This document shows positions 44,913 through 54,427 of a stretch of 62,224 nt of DNA, piece by piece. The notes below the pieces were generated by a model. That model was not told the origin of the DNA and ran no database searches. It saw only the letters and a list, made by a program, of their open reading frames with translations. The position numbers and the translations under genes are program-made. Position 1 is the stretch's first letter; each line of letters opens with the position of its first letter. The stretch lies in NCBI GenBank assembly GCA_947454465.1, contig CANGJP010000006.1, forward strand, positions 1-62,224. Direction: 5' to 3'. Origin of the DNA: Pseudomonadota bacterium. Its GTDB lineage: Bacteria > Pseudomonadota > Gammaproteobacteria > Steroidobacterales > Steroidobacteraceae.

Positions 44913-45788
44913 TTAGGCCAGTTGCAAGCGCCTCATTAACGGCGACTCGTTACAGCCTTGGACGACAAATCCGCGCCATTGCGGCGGCAAAACCGCACAA
45001 ACGCGCAACGCTGCCTGACGATCGGGCAGGGCTGCGAACACACAGGCACCGGTACCGGTCAAACGCGCTTCGGCATATTGATCAAGCCAATCAATGACTT
45101 GCGCTACAGCCGGATAACGACTTCTAACCGTAGGCGTGCAATCATTACGCCCACCCTCCGCAAGGAAGGCGCGTATTGTGGTGAGGGGGGTATCGCGTGT
45201 CAATTCAGATGCTTGAAAGATTTCAGCGGTACTCACTGAAACACCGGGATCAATGACCAAATAATAGCCTTCAGGAAAATCCACAGGCGTGAGCATCTCA
45301 CCCACTCCTTCAGCCCACGCTGCCCGGCCCCGCACAAACACAGGCACATCGGCGCCCAATTGCAGGCCCAAAGTAGCTAATTGATCGACCCCCAAGCCTA
45401 TGCCCCACAGGTGATTCAGTGCCACCAACACCGTAGCGGCATCAGAGCTGCCGCCGCCAAGCCCAGCCTGCATAGGAATTCGCTTCACCAGTTCGATACC
45501 CACCCCGTGAGCGGCCCCAGAGACAGCTGCCAACAAGCGAGCTGCACGCACAACTAAATCGGAACCGGCAGGCACTGCATCAGGCCCCGCCAGACGCTCA
45601 ATGACGCCATCGGGACGACGATAGAAACGTAACTCATCATGGAGATCAATAAATTGAAAGGCCGTCTGCAACAAGTGATAGCCATCAGCACGGCGCCCAA
45701 CGATATGCAGACAAAGATTCAGCTTGGCGGGCGCAGGCCAACTCAAGTCGTTACTGTTTGCATTCCCAAGCAACTCACCAAAACTCAT
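44913..45788 (-). CDS. ispE: 4-diphosphocytidyl-2-C-methyl-D-erythritol kinase
   Basis: 291 aa from ATG 45788, overlapping the lolB stop (ATGA). Fourth step of the MEP isoprenoid pathway. GHMP-kinase motifs PAPAKLNLCLHIVGRRADGYH and PMQAGLGGGSSDAATVL (ATP-binding loop) are intact. Confidence 0.96.
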   Translation of the reverse strand: MSFGELLGNANSNDLSWPAPAKLNLCLHIVGRRADGYHLLQTAFQFIDLHDELRFYRRPDGVIERLAGPDAVPAGSDLVVRAARLLAAVSGAAHGVGIELVKRIPMQAGLGGGSSDAATVLVALNHLWGIGLGVDQLATLGLQLGADVPVFVRGRAAWAEGVGEMLTPVDFPEGYYLVIDPGVSVSTAEIFQASELTRDTPLTTIRAFLAEGGRNDCTPTVRSRYPAVAQVIDWLDQYAEARLTGTGACVFAALPDRQAALRVCAVLPPQWRGFVVQGCNESPLMRRLQLA

Positions 45789-46348
45789 GACAAATTCCAA
45801 GCCTGAATCACCACCACAATACGCACCGCGCCCTGCTGCAGAATCAACCTGATCGGTAGGCTCAACTGATTGCGCTCAGTCCATTGCTGATAGGTAATCA
45901 GCCAACCGTCTTGCTCAAGTAATTGGTGGGTTGCATCTAACCATCGATACGTACTGGGCGCCGCGGTACCGAGCAACCAATAACGCAACTGCGTAACAGG
46001 TAAAACAACTCCAAGCTTTTCCTGCATGACCAGCAGCGCATCACTTTCACTGTACGACGTACCCTCACTGGACAGCAGAGACAGACCCGATCCATCTACC
46101 GACACCGCCAATGAGCCCACGCCCACAGGGCCGCGTAACTGTATCTGACTCACTGCCTCATTCTGCTCCCAGATAAAGCCCCCCGAGCCTGATTGATCGA
46201 TAGCAGTGATTCCAATCCGGCCTGAGGCCTGCCACTGCTTTAACTCTGCCGTCGTATGGGCTGCCGTACTGCCAGTGATGTGCTGAGGCTGCGTCATGCA
46301 GGCCGACTGCAAGACAGCAAGGACGATGAGCACAAGCAACTTACTCAT
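45785..46348 (-). CDS. lolB: Outer-membrane lipoprotein receptor LolB
   Basis: 187 aa, lipobox LQSAC. LolB fold markers WQASGRIGITA and SQIQLRGPVGVGSLAV are visible. Inserts lipoproteins brought by LolA into the outer membrane. Coupled to ispE and preceded by the TPR lipoprotein gene, 22 bases away. Confidence 0.92.
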   Translation of the reverse strand: MSKLLVLIVLAVLQSACMTQPQHITGSTAAHTTAELKQWQASGRIGITAIDQSGSGGFIWEQNEAVSQIQLRGPVGVGSLAVSVDGSGLSLLSSEGTSYSESDALLVMQEKLGVVLPVTQLRYWLLGTAAPSTYRWLDATHQLLEQDGWLITYQQWTERNQLSLPIRLILQQGAVRIVVVIQAWNLS

Positions 46349-46370
46349 AGCCGATGATCACTTCTGGTGT

Positions 46371-48113
46371 TCAGCGAGAGACAGGAGCACGCTTGAGACG
46401 CTCCTGTAAAACTTTGTTATCAGGCGCAAGCTTCAATGCCTCTTGCCACACTCGCACCGCCTCATCACGTCTATCAAGTGACCAAAGCACCTCACCGAGG
46501 TGCAACTCGACTTCCTCATCACGCATCTTGTCAGCGGCTTGTTGCAAATACAGCAGTGCCTCTTGCTGCCGACCTAACTTGAACAACGCCCAGCCCATAC
46601 TATCCATCACCGCAGCACTATCAGGAGTAGATTGGAAGGCCCGCTTTATATATTCATAGCCCTCCTGATGTTGCTTGGTATGATCAAGCAGGGTGTAACC
46701 CAATGCATTGAGCACTGTAGGATCTTCAGGGCGCACCTGTAACACGTCACGCATGGCTTGGATACCCAAAGAGACCTTGTTCATTTTTAATAAATGAAAA
46801 GCCCGCGTGATTCGTAAAGACGCCACGTCAGGATAATCCGCCACACCTTGGTCATAAAGTGATAACGCAGCGACATCATCACCTGCGACTGAGAGCATCT
46901 GTGCCCTAGCCTGCAAGGCCTGCAACACCTCCTCAGGATTGGTTTGACCGAAGGACTGCAGAGAGTTCAGCGCACTGTCTAAGCCCTCACTGTCTTTAAT
47001 CAAATTCGCAATACGCAACTGAGCCGGTAGCGCAAATGCGCCATCCTGAACACGCCCATACAGTTGTCTGGCCTCTGCCGTGGCCCCTGTGCGCTCAGCA
47101 ATACCAGCCAAATAAAAAATCGACTCGCTCACTTTATTTCCAGCATTAAGCAATACATTTAGTCGATTGAAAGCCGACTGGTAGTTGCCAACCTGAATAT
47201 CCAAATACGCAAGGGAGCGCACAGCAGCACTGTTATCGCCCTCGGTCTGCTCTAACTCACGCCACAATTGCACCGCTTCATTTGGCTTTCCCGCAGCGAG
47301 CAATAACGCTGCATATTCAGAACGGGTACCAAGACTGTCATCGTTCTTGACTACATCTTGAGCCGTTTGCAAGGCCAAATCGGGCTGCCCACGTAACAAC
47401 TGCCCTTTTGCTAACAACAAACCAGCAGGCGCCCAATACGGCGACAGGTCGTGCGCACGCTGCGCGTAGGTCAGCATTAACCCAACATCCTCAGTAAGTT
47501 CAGCAAAACGGGCCACTGCATAATGGGCTTCTGCCATCTGCGCATGAGTGCTCGCTAATTTCTTCATGACCACAAGCGCAGCGTTTGCATCTGAAGCAGG
47601 TATTTTGTTTAACCATTCCATGAAGCCAGCCGCAGGAGTGATATAGGCCTGCTCAAGCAGCACCTGCAAATGTTTAGCGGCAATATCAACTTGATACAAC
47701 TTGATTGCAGACAAGGCCGCTAACTCGCGCGCTTCTAGATTGGTAGGATTGATCACCAGCCAACGCTGCGCAATCTCAAGGGCCGCCTGCAACTGGTGGT
47801 TCTGATAACAACCCTGTGCGGCATCACCCACCACGGCCTCATCGTCTGAACGCTGCGCAGCTCGAACCAGCAAGCGCGCCACCTTGGGATACTGTTCTTC
47901 ATCCGCTGCTTGATCGGCCGCGGCCAATAATTCCTCGACCGAAAGCGACGCGGCCTCAGACTCAGCGCGACTGGGTATCGGCTTCACTACAGCCGGGGTG
48001 GCGCAACCAGCCAAACACAACGCGCCCATGACGGCGGCCAACTGCCCCATTAAACCCGAACGTACCGCTCGAATGGACAGGTTTACCGAGAACAATTTGT
48101 AGTGGAATGACAT
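46371..48113 (-). CDS. TPR lipoprotein upstream of lolB
   Basis: 580 aa. Lipobox CLAGC near residue 36. At least eight TPR units through the length (for example TVLNALGYTLLDHTKQHQEGYEYIKRAF and SAAVMDSMGWALFKLGRQQEALLYLQQAA). Homologous position to the Pseudomonas TPR protein between hemA and lolB. Probably an envelope scaffold; no activity known. Divergent from hemA. Confidence 0.85.
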   Translation of the reverse strand: MSFHYKLFSVNLSIRAVRSGLMGQLAAVMGALCLAGCATPAVVKPIPSRAESEAASLSVEELLAAADQAADEEQYPKVARLLVRAAQRSDDEAVVGDAAQGCYQNHQLQAALEIAQRWLVINPTNLEARELAALSAIKLYQVDIAAKHLQVLLEQAYITPAAGFMEWLNKIPASDANAALVVMKKLASTHAQMAEAHYAVARFAELTEDVGLMLTYAQRAHDLSPYWAPAGLLLAKGQLLRGQPDLALQTAQDVVKNDDSLGTRSEYAALLLAAGKPNEAVQLWRELEQTEGDNSAAVRSLAYLDIQVGNYQSAFNRLNVLLNAGNKVSESIFYLAGIAERTGATAEARQLYGRVQDGAFALPAQLRIANLIKDSEGLDSALNSLQSFGQTNPEEVLQALQARAQMLSVAGDDVAALSLYDQGVADYPDVASLRITRAFHLLKMNKVSLGIQAMRDVLQVRPEDPTVLNALGYTLLDHTKQHQEGYEYIKRAFQSTPDSAAVMDSMGWALFKLGRQQEALLYLQQAADKMRDEEVELHLGEVLWSLDRRDEAVRVWQEALKLAPDNKVLQERLKRAPVSR

Positions 48114-48217
48114 AGGTGGATCACTATACAGGTCAACGGCCTGTTATCGCATCATTGCTATTCCTTGTATTACCGGCATGCATCCCTGACAATTCGCGAC
48201 TGTTCAGGATCAGCCGA

Positions 48218-49504
48218 ATGTCATTTATTGTAGTTGGAATCAATCACAGGACTGCGCCAGTTGCGATTCGCGAACAAGTTGTTTTTGCGGATGCTGAACT
48301 GCCGTCTGCGCTCGGTGAGCTCGCCCAACTGCCCTCGGTCTGCGAGTCCCTGATCGTCTCCACGTGCAACCGCACCGAAATCTACTGCTTTCTCGAAAAC
48401 GACCCTGCTCGGCCGGAGCCTGAACTGGCCACGCCACTCATCGACTGGATCACGCAATGGCACGGCCTGAATAGCCAGGCCCTACAACCTTGCCTTTACC
48501 AACATATTCACTCAGACGCCGTTCACCATGCCTTTGCGGTTGCCGCGGGCCTAGACTCAATGATGGTTGGCGAAGCGCAAATCTTGGGACAACTCAAGGA
48601 CGCCTACCGCATAGCTCAAGAACATGGCAGCACCGGTCCCTACTTGAACCGCCTGTTCCAAGCCGCCTTCTCTGCTGCCAAACGGGTACGAACCGATACC
48701 CGCATTGGAGCCAATGCCGTCTCAGTGGCATCCGCGGCTGTCAGCATGGCCCGTCGAGTGTTTGAAGACTTAACTGAACGCACCGCATTACTGGTCGGTG
48801 CCGGAGACACCATTGCCCTTGCTGCTAAACACCTGCGGGCCAATGGCGTACAACGCATGATCATCGCCAATCGAACATTACAACGGGCCCAACAGCTGGC
48901 TGCTGAGTTCAACGCTTATGCCATCAGCTTAGACAACCTGGCCTCGCACTTGGCCGATGCGGACATCGTGGTCAGTTCAACCGCCAGCCCCACACCGGTC
49001 ATCACCTTCCAGTCCGTTCAAGCAGCCTTACAGTTGCGTAAACATCGTCCGATCTTCATGGCGGATATTGCCGTACCCCGTGACATCGAACCGGAAGTCG
49101 CACGATTGGAAGATGTTTATCTATTTACCATTGATCACCTGCAACAACTGGTTAGCGAAAATAGAGCGGCCCGCCAGGAATCCGCGCTGCAAGCCGATCA
49201 GCTCCTAAAAGAAGACGTCCAGGACTTTACTCAACAACTTCGCACACTGGATGCCGTGCCGACGATCCGTGCAATCCGTGATGAGGGCGAAACCATCCGG
49301 CGACAAACCCTTGAGCAGGCCCAGCGGATGCTCAACAATGGCCGACCCGCTACTGAAGTGCTGGCCTTTCTCGCAGACACGCTGACTCATCGTCTGCTTC
49401 ATCACCCAAGCCAACGATTACGTGATGCAGGCAAGCAAGGGGATGCAGAACTGATTCGCGCCGCGCAAACTTTATTTGCGCCATCCACGCCCAGCAAAGA
49501 ATGA
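48218..49504 (+). CDS. hemA: Glutamyl-tRNA reductase
   Basis: 428 aa from ATG 48218. First step of the C5 heme pathway. Catalytic Cys in LIVSTCNRTEIY, GLDSMMVGEAQILGQ, and NADPH domain GAGDTIALAAKHL are intact. A GTG 34 codons upstream is in frame but would add a segment unlike the family. First gene of hemA-prfA; a short N-terminus MSFIVVGINHRTAPV is normal. Confidence 0.96.
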   Translation: MSFIVVGINHRTAPVAIREQVVFADAELPSALGELAQLPSVCESLIVSTCNRTEIYCFLENDPARPEPELATPLIDWITQWHGLNSQALQPCLYQHIHSDAVHHAFAVAAGLDSMMVGEAQILGQLKDAYRIAQEHGSTGPYLNRLFQAAFSAAKRVRTDTRIGANAVSVASAAVSMARRVFEDLTERTALLVGAGDTIALAAKHLRANGVQRMIIANRTLQRAQQLAAEFNAYAISLDNLASHLADADIVVSSTASPTPVITFQSVQAALQLRKHRPIFMADIAVPRDIEPEVARLEDVYLFTIDHLQQLVSENRAARQESALQADQLLKEDVQDFTQQLRTLDAVPTIRAIRDEGETIRRQTLEQAQRMLNNGRPATEVLAFLADTLTHRLLHHPSQRLRDAGKQGDAELIRAAQTLFAPSTPSKE

Positions 49505-49516
49505 CACCCTAATTCA

Positions 49517-50599
49517 ATGAAAGACTCGATTAAACACAAACTAGACCGCTTGGCCGAACGTCACATCGAAGTCAGCGCCTTGCTGGCCGACCCCGGCATC
49601 ATCAACGACAACGACAAATTTCGTGAATTGTCGATGGAATACGCAAGGCTAGAACCCATCGTGACCCGCTATGGGGATTATCAGAAATTATTGAGCGAAC
49701 GCGTAACGGCATTAGACATGGCTGAAGGCAGTGATTTCGATCTGCGAGACCTGGGTCGCGAAGAAGTCAAAGCATTAGATGCACGCATTGAAACGGATGA
49801 ATCTGAACTATCCAAATTATTGGTCCCCAAAGACCCTCGTGATAACAGCAACATCTATCTGGAAGTTCGCGCCGGCACCGGCGGCGATGAAGCGGCCATC
49901 TTTGCAGGCGACCTATTCCGCATGTACTCGCGCTATGCCGCCAACCAAGGCTGGCAAGTGGAAATCATGTCTGAAAGCGCTGGAGAACACGGTGGCTATA
50001 AGGAAGTGATTGCCCGGATTATCGGCAATGGTGCGTTTTCCAGACTTAAATTCGAAGCGGGCACCCACCGAGTCCAGCGCGTACCGGCCACCGAAGCACA
50101 AGGCCGCATTCATACTTCTGCTTGTACAGTCGCAATCTTGCCTGAAGCCGATGAAATTGAAGCGATCGACATCAACCCGGCAGACCTACGCATTGACACC
50201 TATCGCGCCTCCGGTGCAGGTGGCCAGCACGTCAATAAAACGGATTCCGCTATTCGCATCACCCACATTCCAACTGGCACTATTGTGGAGTGCCAAGATG
50301 AACGCTCACAGCATAAGAACCGTTCGCGCGCCATGTCATTACTGAAGTCACGATTGCTGGCGGCGGAACAAACTAAACGAGATCAACAGGAAGCTGCCTC
50401 ACGTAAGCTGCAAGTAGGCTCGGGAGATCGCTCCGAACGCATCCGTACTTATAACTTTCCACAAGGACGCCTCACCGACCACCGCATCAACCTCACGATC
50501 TATAAACTCGACATGGTGATGAATGGCGATCTGCATGACGTCATTGAACCACTACAAAACGAATACCAAGCCGAGCAACTAGCCCAACTGGTCGAGTAA
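49517..50599 (+). CDS. prfA: Peptide chain release factor 1
   Basis: 360 aa. Reads UAA and UAG. The tripeptide-like anticodon PATEAQGR and the GGQ catalytic loop ([13 protein letters not shown]) are intact. Twelve bases after hemA, the conserved hemA-prfA-prmC order; prmC, which methylates the GGQ Gln, is 1 kb downstream. Confidence 0.97.
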   Translation: MKDSIKHKLDRLAERHIEVSALLADPGIINDNDKFRELSMEYARLEPIVTRYGDYQKLLSERVTALDMAEGSDFDLRDLGREEVKALDARIETDESELSKLLVPKDPRDNSNIYLEVRAGTGGDEAAIFAGDLFRMYSRYAANQGWQVEIMSESAGEHGGYKEVIARIIGNGAFSRLKFEAGTHRVQRVPATEAQGRIHTSACTVAILPEADEIEAIDINPADLRIDTYRASGAGGQHVNKTDSAIRITHIPTGTIVECQDERSQHKNRSRAMSLLKSRLLAAEQTKRDQQEAASRKLQVGSGDRSERIRTYNFPQGRLTDHRINLTIYKLDMVMNGDLHDVIEPLQNEYQAEQLAQLVE

Positions 50600-50606
50600 T
50601 CATTTC

Positions 50607-50637
50607 GCTAGGTCATTGCGACATAAGAGCACCTAGC
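50607..50637. repeat. Inverted repeat between prfA and the convergent methyltransferase gene
   Basis: GCTAGGT (50607-50613) and ACCTAGC (50631-50637) can pair around 17 bases. No T run; a weak bidirectional terminator is possible. Confidence 0.35.
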
Positions 50638-50671
50638 AGCCAGTCAACATCATGCACGTTAATCGGTCACG

Positions 50672-51493
50672 CTAGCGCTTGTTGATAGCGAAAACCCCAT
50701 CCCCTCTCAGCTCGGTTACAAATCCTGCGCGTTGCAAACGCGTGGAGACTTCCCTTGGCACATCACGACCACTGGTGAGCTTATTAGGGGAGCCAGTGTA
50801 ATGAAATAATTTCCCATTACGTTTTAATACACGCGCCAAGTGATCATAAAAACCCTGCGAATACAGCTCACCTGCAATACCAAAGCGCGGTGGATCATGT
50901 AACGCCGCGTCCACGGACTTATCAGGTATAGCGGCTATGCATTCAGAAACATCACCCTGCGTCAACGTTAACGCACCCTCAGCGCGCGGCGACCAAGGGT
51001 TGAGATCGCGCAACCAAATCACATCGGGATTTTTCTCAAATGAAAGCACCCTCGCCGCACACTCCTGCACGCACCAAGCAGCAAAATAGCCCAACCCCCC
51101 GCAGGTATCCAATACCACTTTATCTCTCGGCTCTATCATCGCCACTTTGGCTTGAGCATCGGCATAAGGAGAAATCTTCGCCGTAGGCAACATCTTGATG
51201 CCATCAATTTCAAATGTCGGCGGGCCCCAATCTGTGGGCACCAACTTAATCAGCGACCGAGTAAAGCGTGCCACGGGCTGAAAGCATTGACCCTCCCAAT
51301 AATAGATTGTTCGATCCTTACAGACGTCCAGATATGGAAAATGCTGTCCCTGCCAGCACCAGCCCCCTTCAACAAGTTCAATTTGAGTGGTTGAACGACC
51401 CAAGTCCAAGGAGCACTCCATCGCTACCGCACCCGCTTTCCATAGCGAGCACATGTGCTCATGCACCTGCAAAGTCAGTAACGGCACACTCAT
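50672..51493 (-). CDS. SAM-dependent methyltransferase (archaeal COG2521-like)
   Basis: 273 aa. Methyltransferase motif I DTCGGLGYFAAW at about 129-140, motif IV HDPPRFGIAGELYSQGFYDHL, and FHYTGSPNKL. The HDPPRF-x-GELYS pattern matches the family I know mostly from archaea (COG2521). Substrate unknown. It is inserted between prfA and prmC on the opposite strand, which breaks the conserved order. Confidence 0.75.
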   Translation of the reverse strand: MSVPLLTLQVHEHMCSLWKAGAVAMECSLDLGRSTTQIELVEGGWCWQGQHFPYLDVCKDRTIYYWEGQCFQPVARFTRSLIKLVPTDWGPPTFEIDGIKMLPTAKISPYADAQAKVAMIEPRDKVVLDTCGGLGYFAAWCVQECAARVLSFEKNPDVIWLRDLNPWSPRAEGALTLTQGDVSECIAAIPDKSVDAALHDPPRFGIAGELYSQGFYDHLARVLKRNGKLFHYTGSPNKLTSGRDVPREVSTRLQRAGFVTELRGDGVFAINKR

Positions 51494-51647
51494 CTGGCTC
51501 TCTCATCTGATTTTGTTTGCATCGTACGGCATTATCAGAACACTTTGATATTCACTTTCAACAATGCGTGTACTGCGGGAATTGACGAACAGCCCGCCAG
51601 ACCCTGACACTGCGCACTACATTCATACGTTACAGTCCTCTAACTCA

Positions 51648-52523
51648 ATGACGATTTCCATTCAGACCGCGCTGTTGACTACCCAATTGCAACTGGAAGG
51701 ACATTCTGATGCACCGCAGCGCGAGGCAGAATGGCTGATAGAACACATAACTGGACAAAGACAGAGCCTACTGATACCCAACGAGACAGTGGCTTTAACT
51801 GCTCATCAAGCGCAGCAACTCACCACCCTGATATCACGCCGTATCGCCGGGGAACCACTGGCCTACGTATTGGGCGAACAACCTTTCTGGACGCTGAATC
51901 TCAAAGTTGATCCCGCCGTGTTGATCCCCCGCCCTGAAACCGAGTTACTGGTTGAGCGTACCCTGCACCATTTATCAAAGGACAGACACGACACACTATT
52001 GGAGTTGGGCACAGGCAGCGGTGCTGTTGCGTTGGCGATTGCCACAGAACGCCCCAACCTGCACATAGTGGCAACGGATTATTCAATAGCGGCTCTAAAC
52101 CTAGCTCGCAGTAATGCGGCACTTAATAACCTGAGCAATATTCATTTCCTTCACAGCAATTGGTTCATTGATATCCCCCCCCAAACCTTTTCTGTCATTT
52201 TAAGCAACCCACCCTATATTGCCGAAGATGACCCTCATGTAGATCAATCGGTGCGTAATCATGAACCTCATCTGGCACTATTTTCTGGCTCGGATGGTAT
52301 GAATGCCTTACGGCAGATCATTCATTCATCCCCATCGTATTTATCCGAAGGCGGGTGGTTGATACTCGAACACGGCTGGCAACAAGCTGCGCCCGTGCGA
52401 GAAATACTTGAGTCGGTAGGGTTTTCTAGCGTAGCCTCGCACCCCGATTTAACCGGCCACCTCCGCATTACTGAAGGCCAGTGGCTCACGAGCAACCCCG
52501 TTACCCTCTCAATTAACCACTAG
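51648..52523 (+). CDS. prmC: Peptide chain release factor N5-glutamine methyltransferase
   Basis: 291 aa from ATG 51648. Methylates the Gln of the GGQ loop of RF1/RF2. Motif I LELGTGSGAVALAIA and the NPPY signature in LSNPPYIAEDD are intact. An earlier ATG at 51564 would add 28 residues not seen in the family. Within the gene an 8-C run (52175-52182) encodes Ile-Pro-Pro and could be slippage-prone. Confidence 0.94.
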   Translation: MTISIQTALLTTQLQLEGHSDAPQREAEWLIEHITGQRQSLLIPNETVALTAHQAQQLTTLISRRIAGEPLAYVLGEQPFWTLNLKVDPAVLIPRPETELLVERTLHHLSKDRHDTLLELGTGSGAVALAIATERPNLHIVATDYSIAALNLARSNAALNNLSNIHFLHSNWFIDIPPQTFSVILSNPPYIAEDDPHVDQSVRNHEPHLALFSGSDGMNALRQIIHSSPSYLSEGGWLILEHGWQQAAPVREILESVGFSSVASHPDLTGHLRITEGQWLTSNPVTLSINH

Positions 52524-52531
52524 AGTAGACC

Positions 52532-53017
52532 ATGATTGAATTTAAGACTTCCCAAGGCACCTTCTCCATTGAACTTTTTAGTACAGAAGCACCGATCAGC
52601 AGTAAGAACTTCGCTGCATATGTGGATGCAGGATTTTTTGATGGCGTGATTTTTCATCGCGTTATTCCCGGATTCATGATTCAAGGCGGTGGTTTCACAG
52701 CTGATATGAATCAGAAAAAAACCGAAGCCCCCATTAAAAATGAAGCCACCAACGGTCTAAAGAATAAGCGCGGCACTTTATCCATGGCTCGCACTAATGA
52801 CATCGACAGCGCCACCTCGCAGTTCTTCATTAACCTGGTTGACAATGAATTCTTGGATCACAAACCTGGCAACTATGGCTATGCTGTATTTGGGCAGGTG
52901 GTTTCCGGTATGGAGGTAATTGATGCAATTGCCAAAGTAAAAACCGGCAACTATGGTCATCATGCCGATGTGCCCGTCGAGGCAGTGATCATTGAATCCG
53001 CCAAAACGGTTGGCTAA
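52532..53017 (+). CDS. ppiB: Peptidyl-prolyl cis-trans isomerase B (cyclophilin)
   Basis: 161 aa, no signal peptide, so cytoplasmic. Cyclophilin motifs [13 protein letters not shown] (catalytic Arg) and ATSQFFINL are intact. Eight bases after prmC. Confidence 0.94.
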   Translation: MIEFKTSQGTFSIELFSTEAPISSKNFAAYVDAGFFDGVIFHRVIPGFMIQGGGFTADMNQKKTEAPIKNEATNGLKNKRGTLSMARTNDIDSATSQFFINLVDNEFLDHKPGNYGYAVFGQVVSGMEVIDAIAKVKTGNYGHHADVPVEAVIIESAKTVG

Positions 53018-53034
53018 TCACTTCAGCGACAAAC

Positions 53035-53748
53035 TTGACCACACGACGTCATTTTGGCAAGCGCCTACTGGCCAGCTTACGGCTGATGCTGCTTAGCTGG
53101 CTGGTCTTGTCCATAGGCAGCATTGTGTTAATGCGCTGGATAGATCCATGGACATCCGCATTTATGCTCCGCGACAGAGGAGCCGCCCTGATCAACCGAG
53201 ATAGCAAATACCAATTCAGTCACCAGTGGAGCGACTGGAATCGGATTTCTAACCAGATCAAAGTAGCGGTCATGGCATCAGAAGATCAAACCTTTCCTGT
53301 GCATTACGGATTCGATTTCAGCGCCATGCAAAAAGCATGGGTACAAAATCGTAAAGGACACAGGCTGCGCGGTGGCAGCACCATTACCCAACAAGTTGCC
53401 AAGAACCTCTACCTCTGGCCAGGAACCAGTTATGTTCGCAAGGGCATTGAAGCGTATTTAACAGTACTGATTGAACTGTTCTGGCCAAAACGACGAATTT
53501 TGGAGATTTACCTAAACAGTGCCGAATTTGGCAATGGCATCTTTGGGGTTGAAGCTGCCAGCCAGCGTTTTTTCAATAAACCCGCCTCTCGGTTAACCGC
53601 CAACGAAGCCGCGCTGCTCGCAGCAGTATTACCTGCCCCTAAACGCTACTTGGTCAACAAACCCTCGAGCTACGTCAGGGCACGACAGGCTTGGATTTTG
53701 CGACAGATGTCACGCCTAGGCGGCGCATCGGCTTTACAAACCTTATAA
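53035..53748 (+). CDS. mtgA: Monofunctional peptidoglycan glycosyltransferase
   Basis: 237 aa. One N-terminal membrane anchor, then the GT51 domain: ASEDQTFPVHYGFDF with the catalytic Glu, GGSTITQQVAKNLYL, and NSAEFGNGIFGVEAAS. TTG start at 53035, the first possible codon after ppiB; no strong ribosome-binding site. Confidence 0.93.
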   Translation: MTTRRHFGKRLLASLRLMLLSWLVLSIGSIVLMRWIDPWTSAFMLRDRGAALINRDSKYQFSHQWSDWNRISNQIKVAVMASEDQTFPVHYGFDFSAMQKAWVQNRKGHRLRGGSTITQQVAKNLYLWPGTSYVRKGIEAYLTVLIELFWPKRRILEIYLNSAEFGNGIFGVEAASQRFFNKPASRLTANEAALLAAVLPAPKRYLVNKPSSYVRARQAWILRQMSRLGGASALQTL

Positions 53749-53915
53749 AACCCAATGAACCTACCTTGTTAGTGTTCAGTTTCGGCTCAGCAACCATACA
53801 CCAAGCTTGCAGTCAGATTTTAACCGCCTAAGATAAGCGACTAATTGAACGTCCGTTTAGGCCGACAACCATTTAACATCTATTTGTAGATTCTGCCAAC
53901 TTGAGGGGATTGATA

Positions 53916-54287
53916 ATGAAAGTAGCCATGCAGTTTGTCATTGCAGCAATCTTAAGCCTAAGCGTCACCGCACCCGTTCTCGCTGAATGCACATTGCCTA
54001 AACAACCCAGCACGCCCCCTAGTGGCGCCAAAGCCACACAAGAAGAAATGGTTGCCGCGATGCGCGCATCCCGTCAATTCGATGTAGACATCAAGGCCTA
54101 TCAAGCCTGTATTGATACTGAAACGGAAAGCATGATTGCTGCCTTAGGTGATAAAGCATCTGATGCAGATATTTCACGCATCAAATTGAAACAGGACACC
54201 AAGGTACGCGAAGCGGGCGAGGCTTCGGTTAAAGCTGCCGATGCCGTTAATAAGGAAATTCGCGCTTTCAAAGCAAAAACCAAATAA
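53916..54287 (+). CDS. Small secreted alpha-helical protein, unknown
   Basis: 123 aa from ATG 53916 with GAGGGG upstream. Signal peptide ending APVLAEC. The mature part is mostly helical with two Cys (ECTLPKQ and YQACIDTE) that could form a disulfide; Lys/Ala-rich C-terminus. No family recognised. Ends at a strong terminator. Confidence 0.6.
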   Translation: MKVAMQFVIAAILSLSVTAPVLAECTLPKQPSTPPSGAKATQEEMVAAMRASRQFDVDIKAYQACIDTETESMIAALGDKASDADISRIKLKQDTKVREAGEASVKAADAVNKEIRAFKAKTK

Positions 54288-54331
54288 ACCCGTGGCGGTT
54301 GACATTGCGTCGCCACCAAGCCTTAAACACA

Positions 54332-54364
54332 AAACCGATGCCGTTGACCGACATCGGTTTTTTT
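54332..54364 (+). terminator. Rho-independent terminator before moeA
   Basis: AAACCGATG pairs with CATCGGTTT (54332-54340 with 54352-54360), then TTTTTT. Confidence 0.85.
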
Positions 54365-54427
54365 CATACCTCAACGCATTGCCGTGATGCACGCTAACTT
54401 TAACTACCCAACAAATTGGAAATCAAC

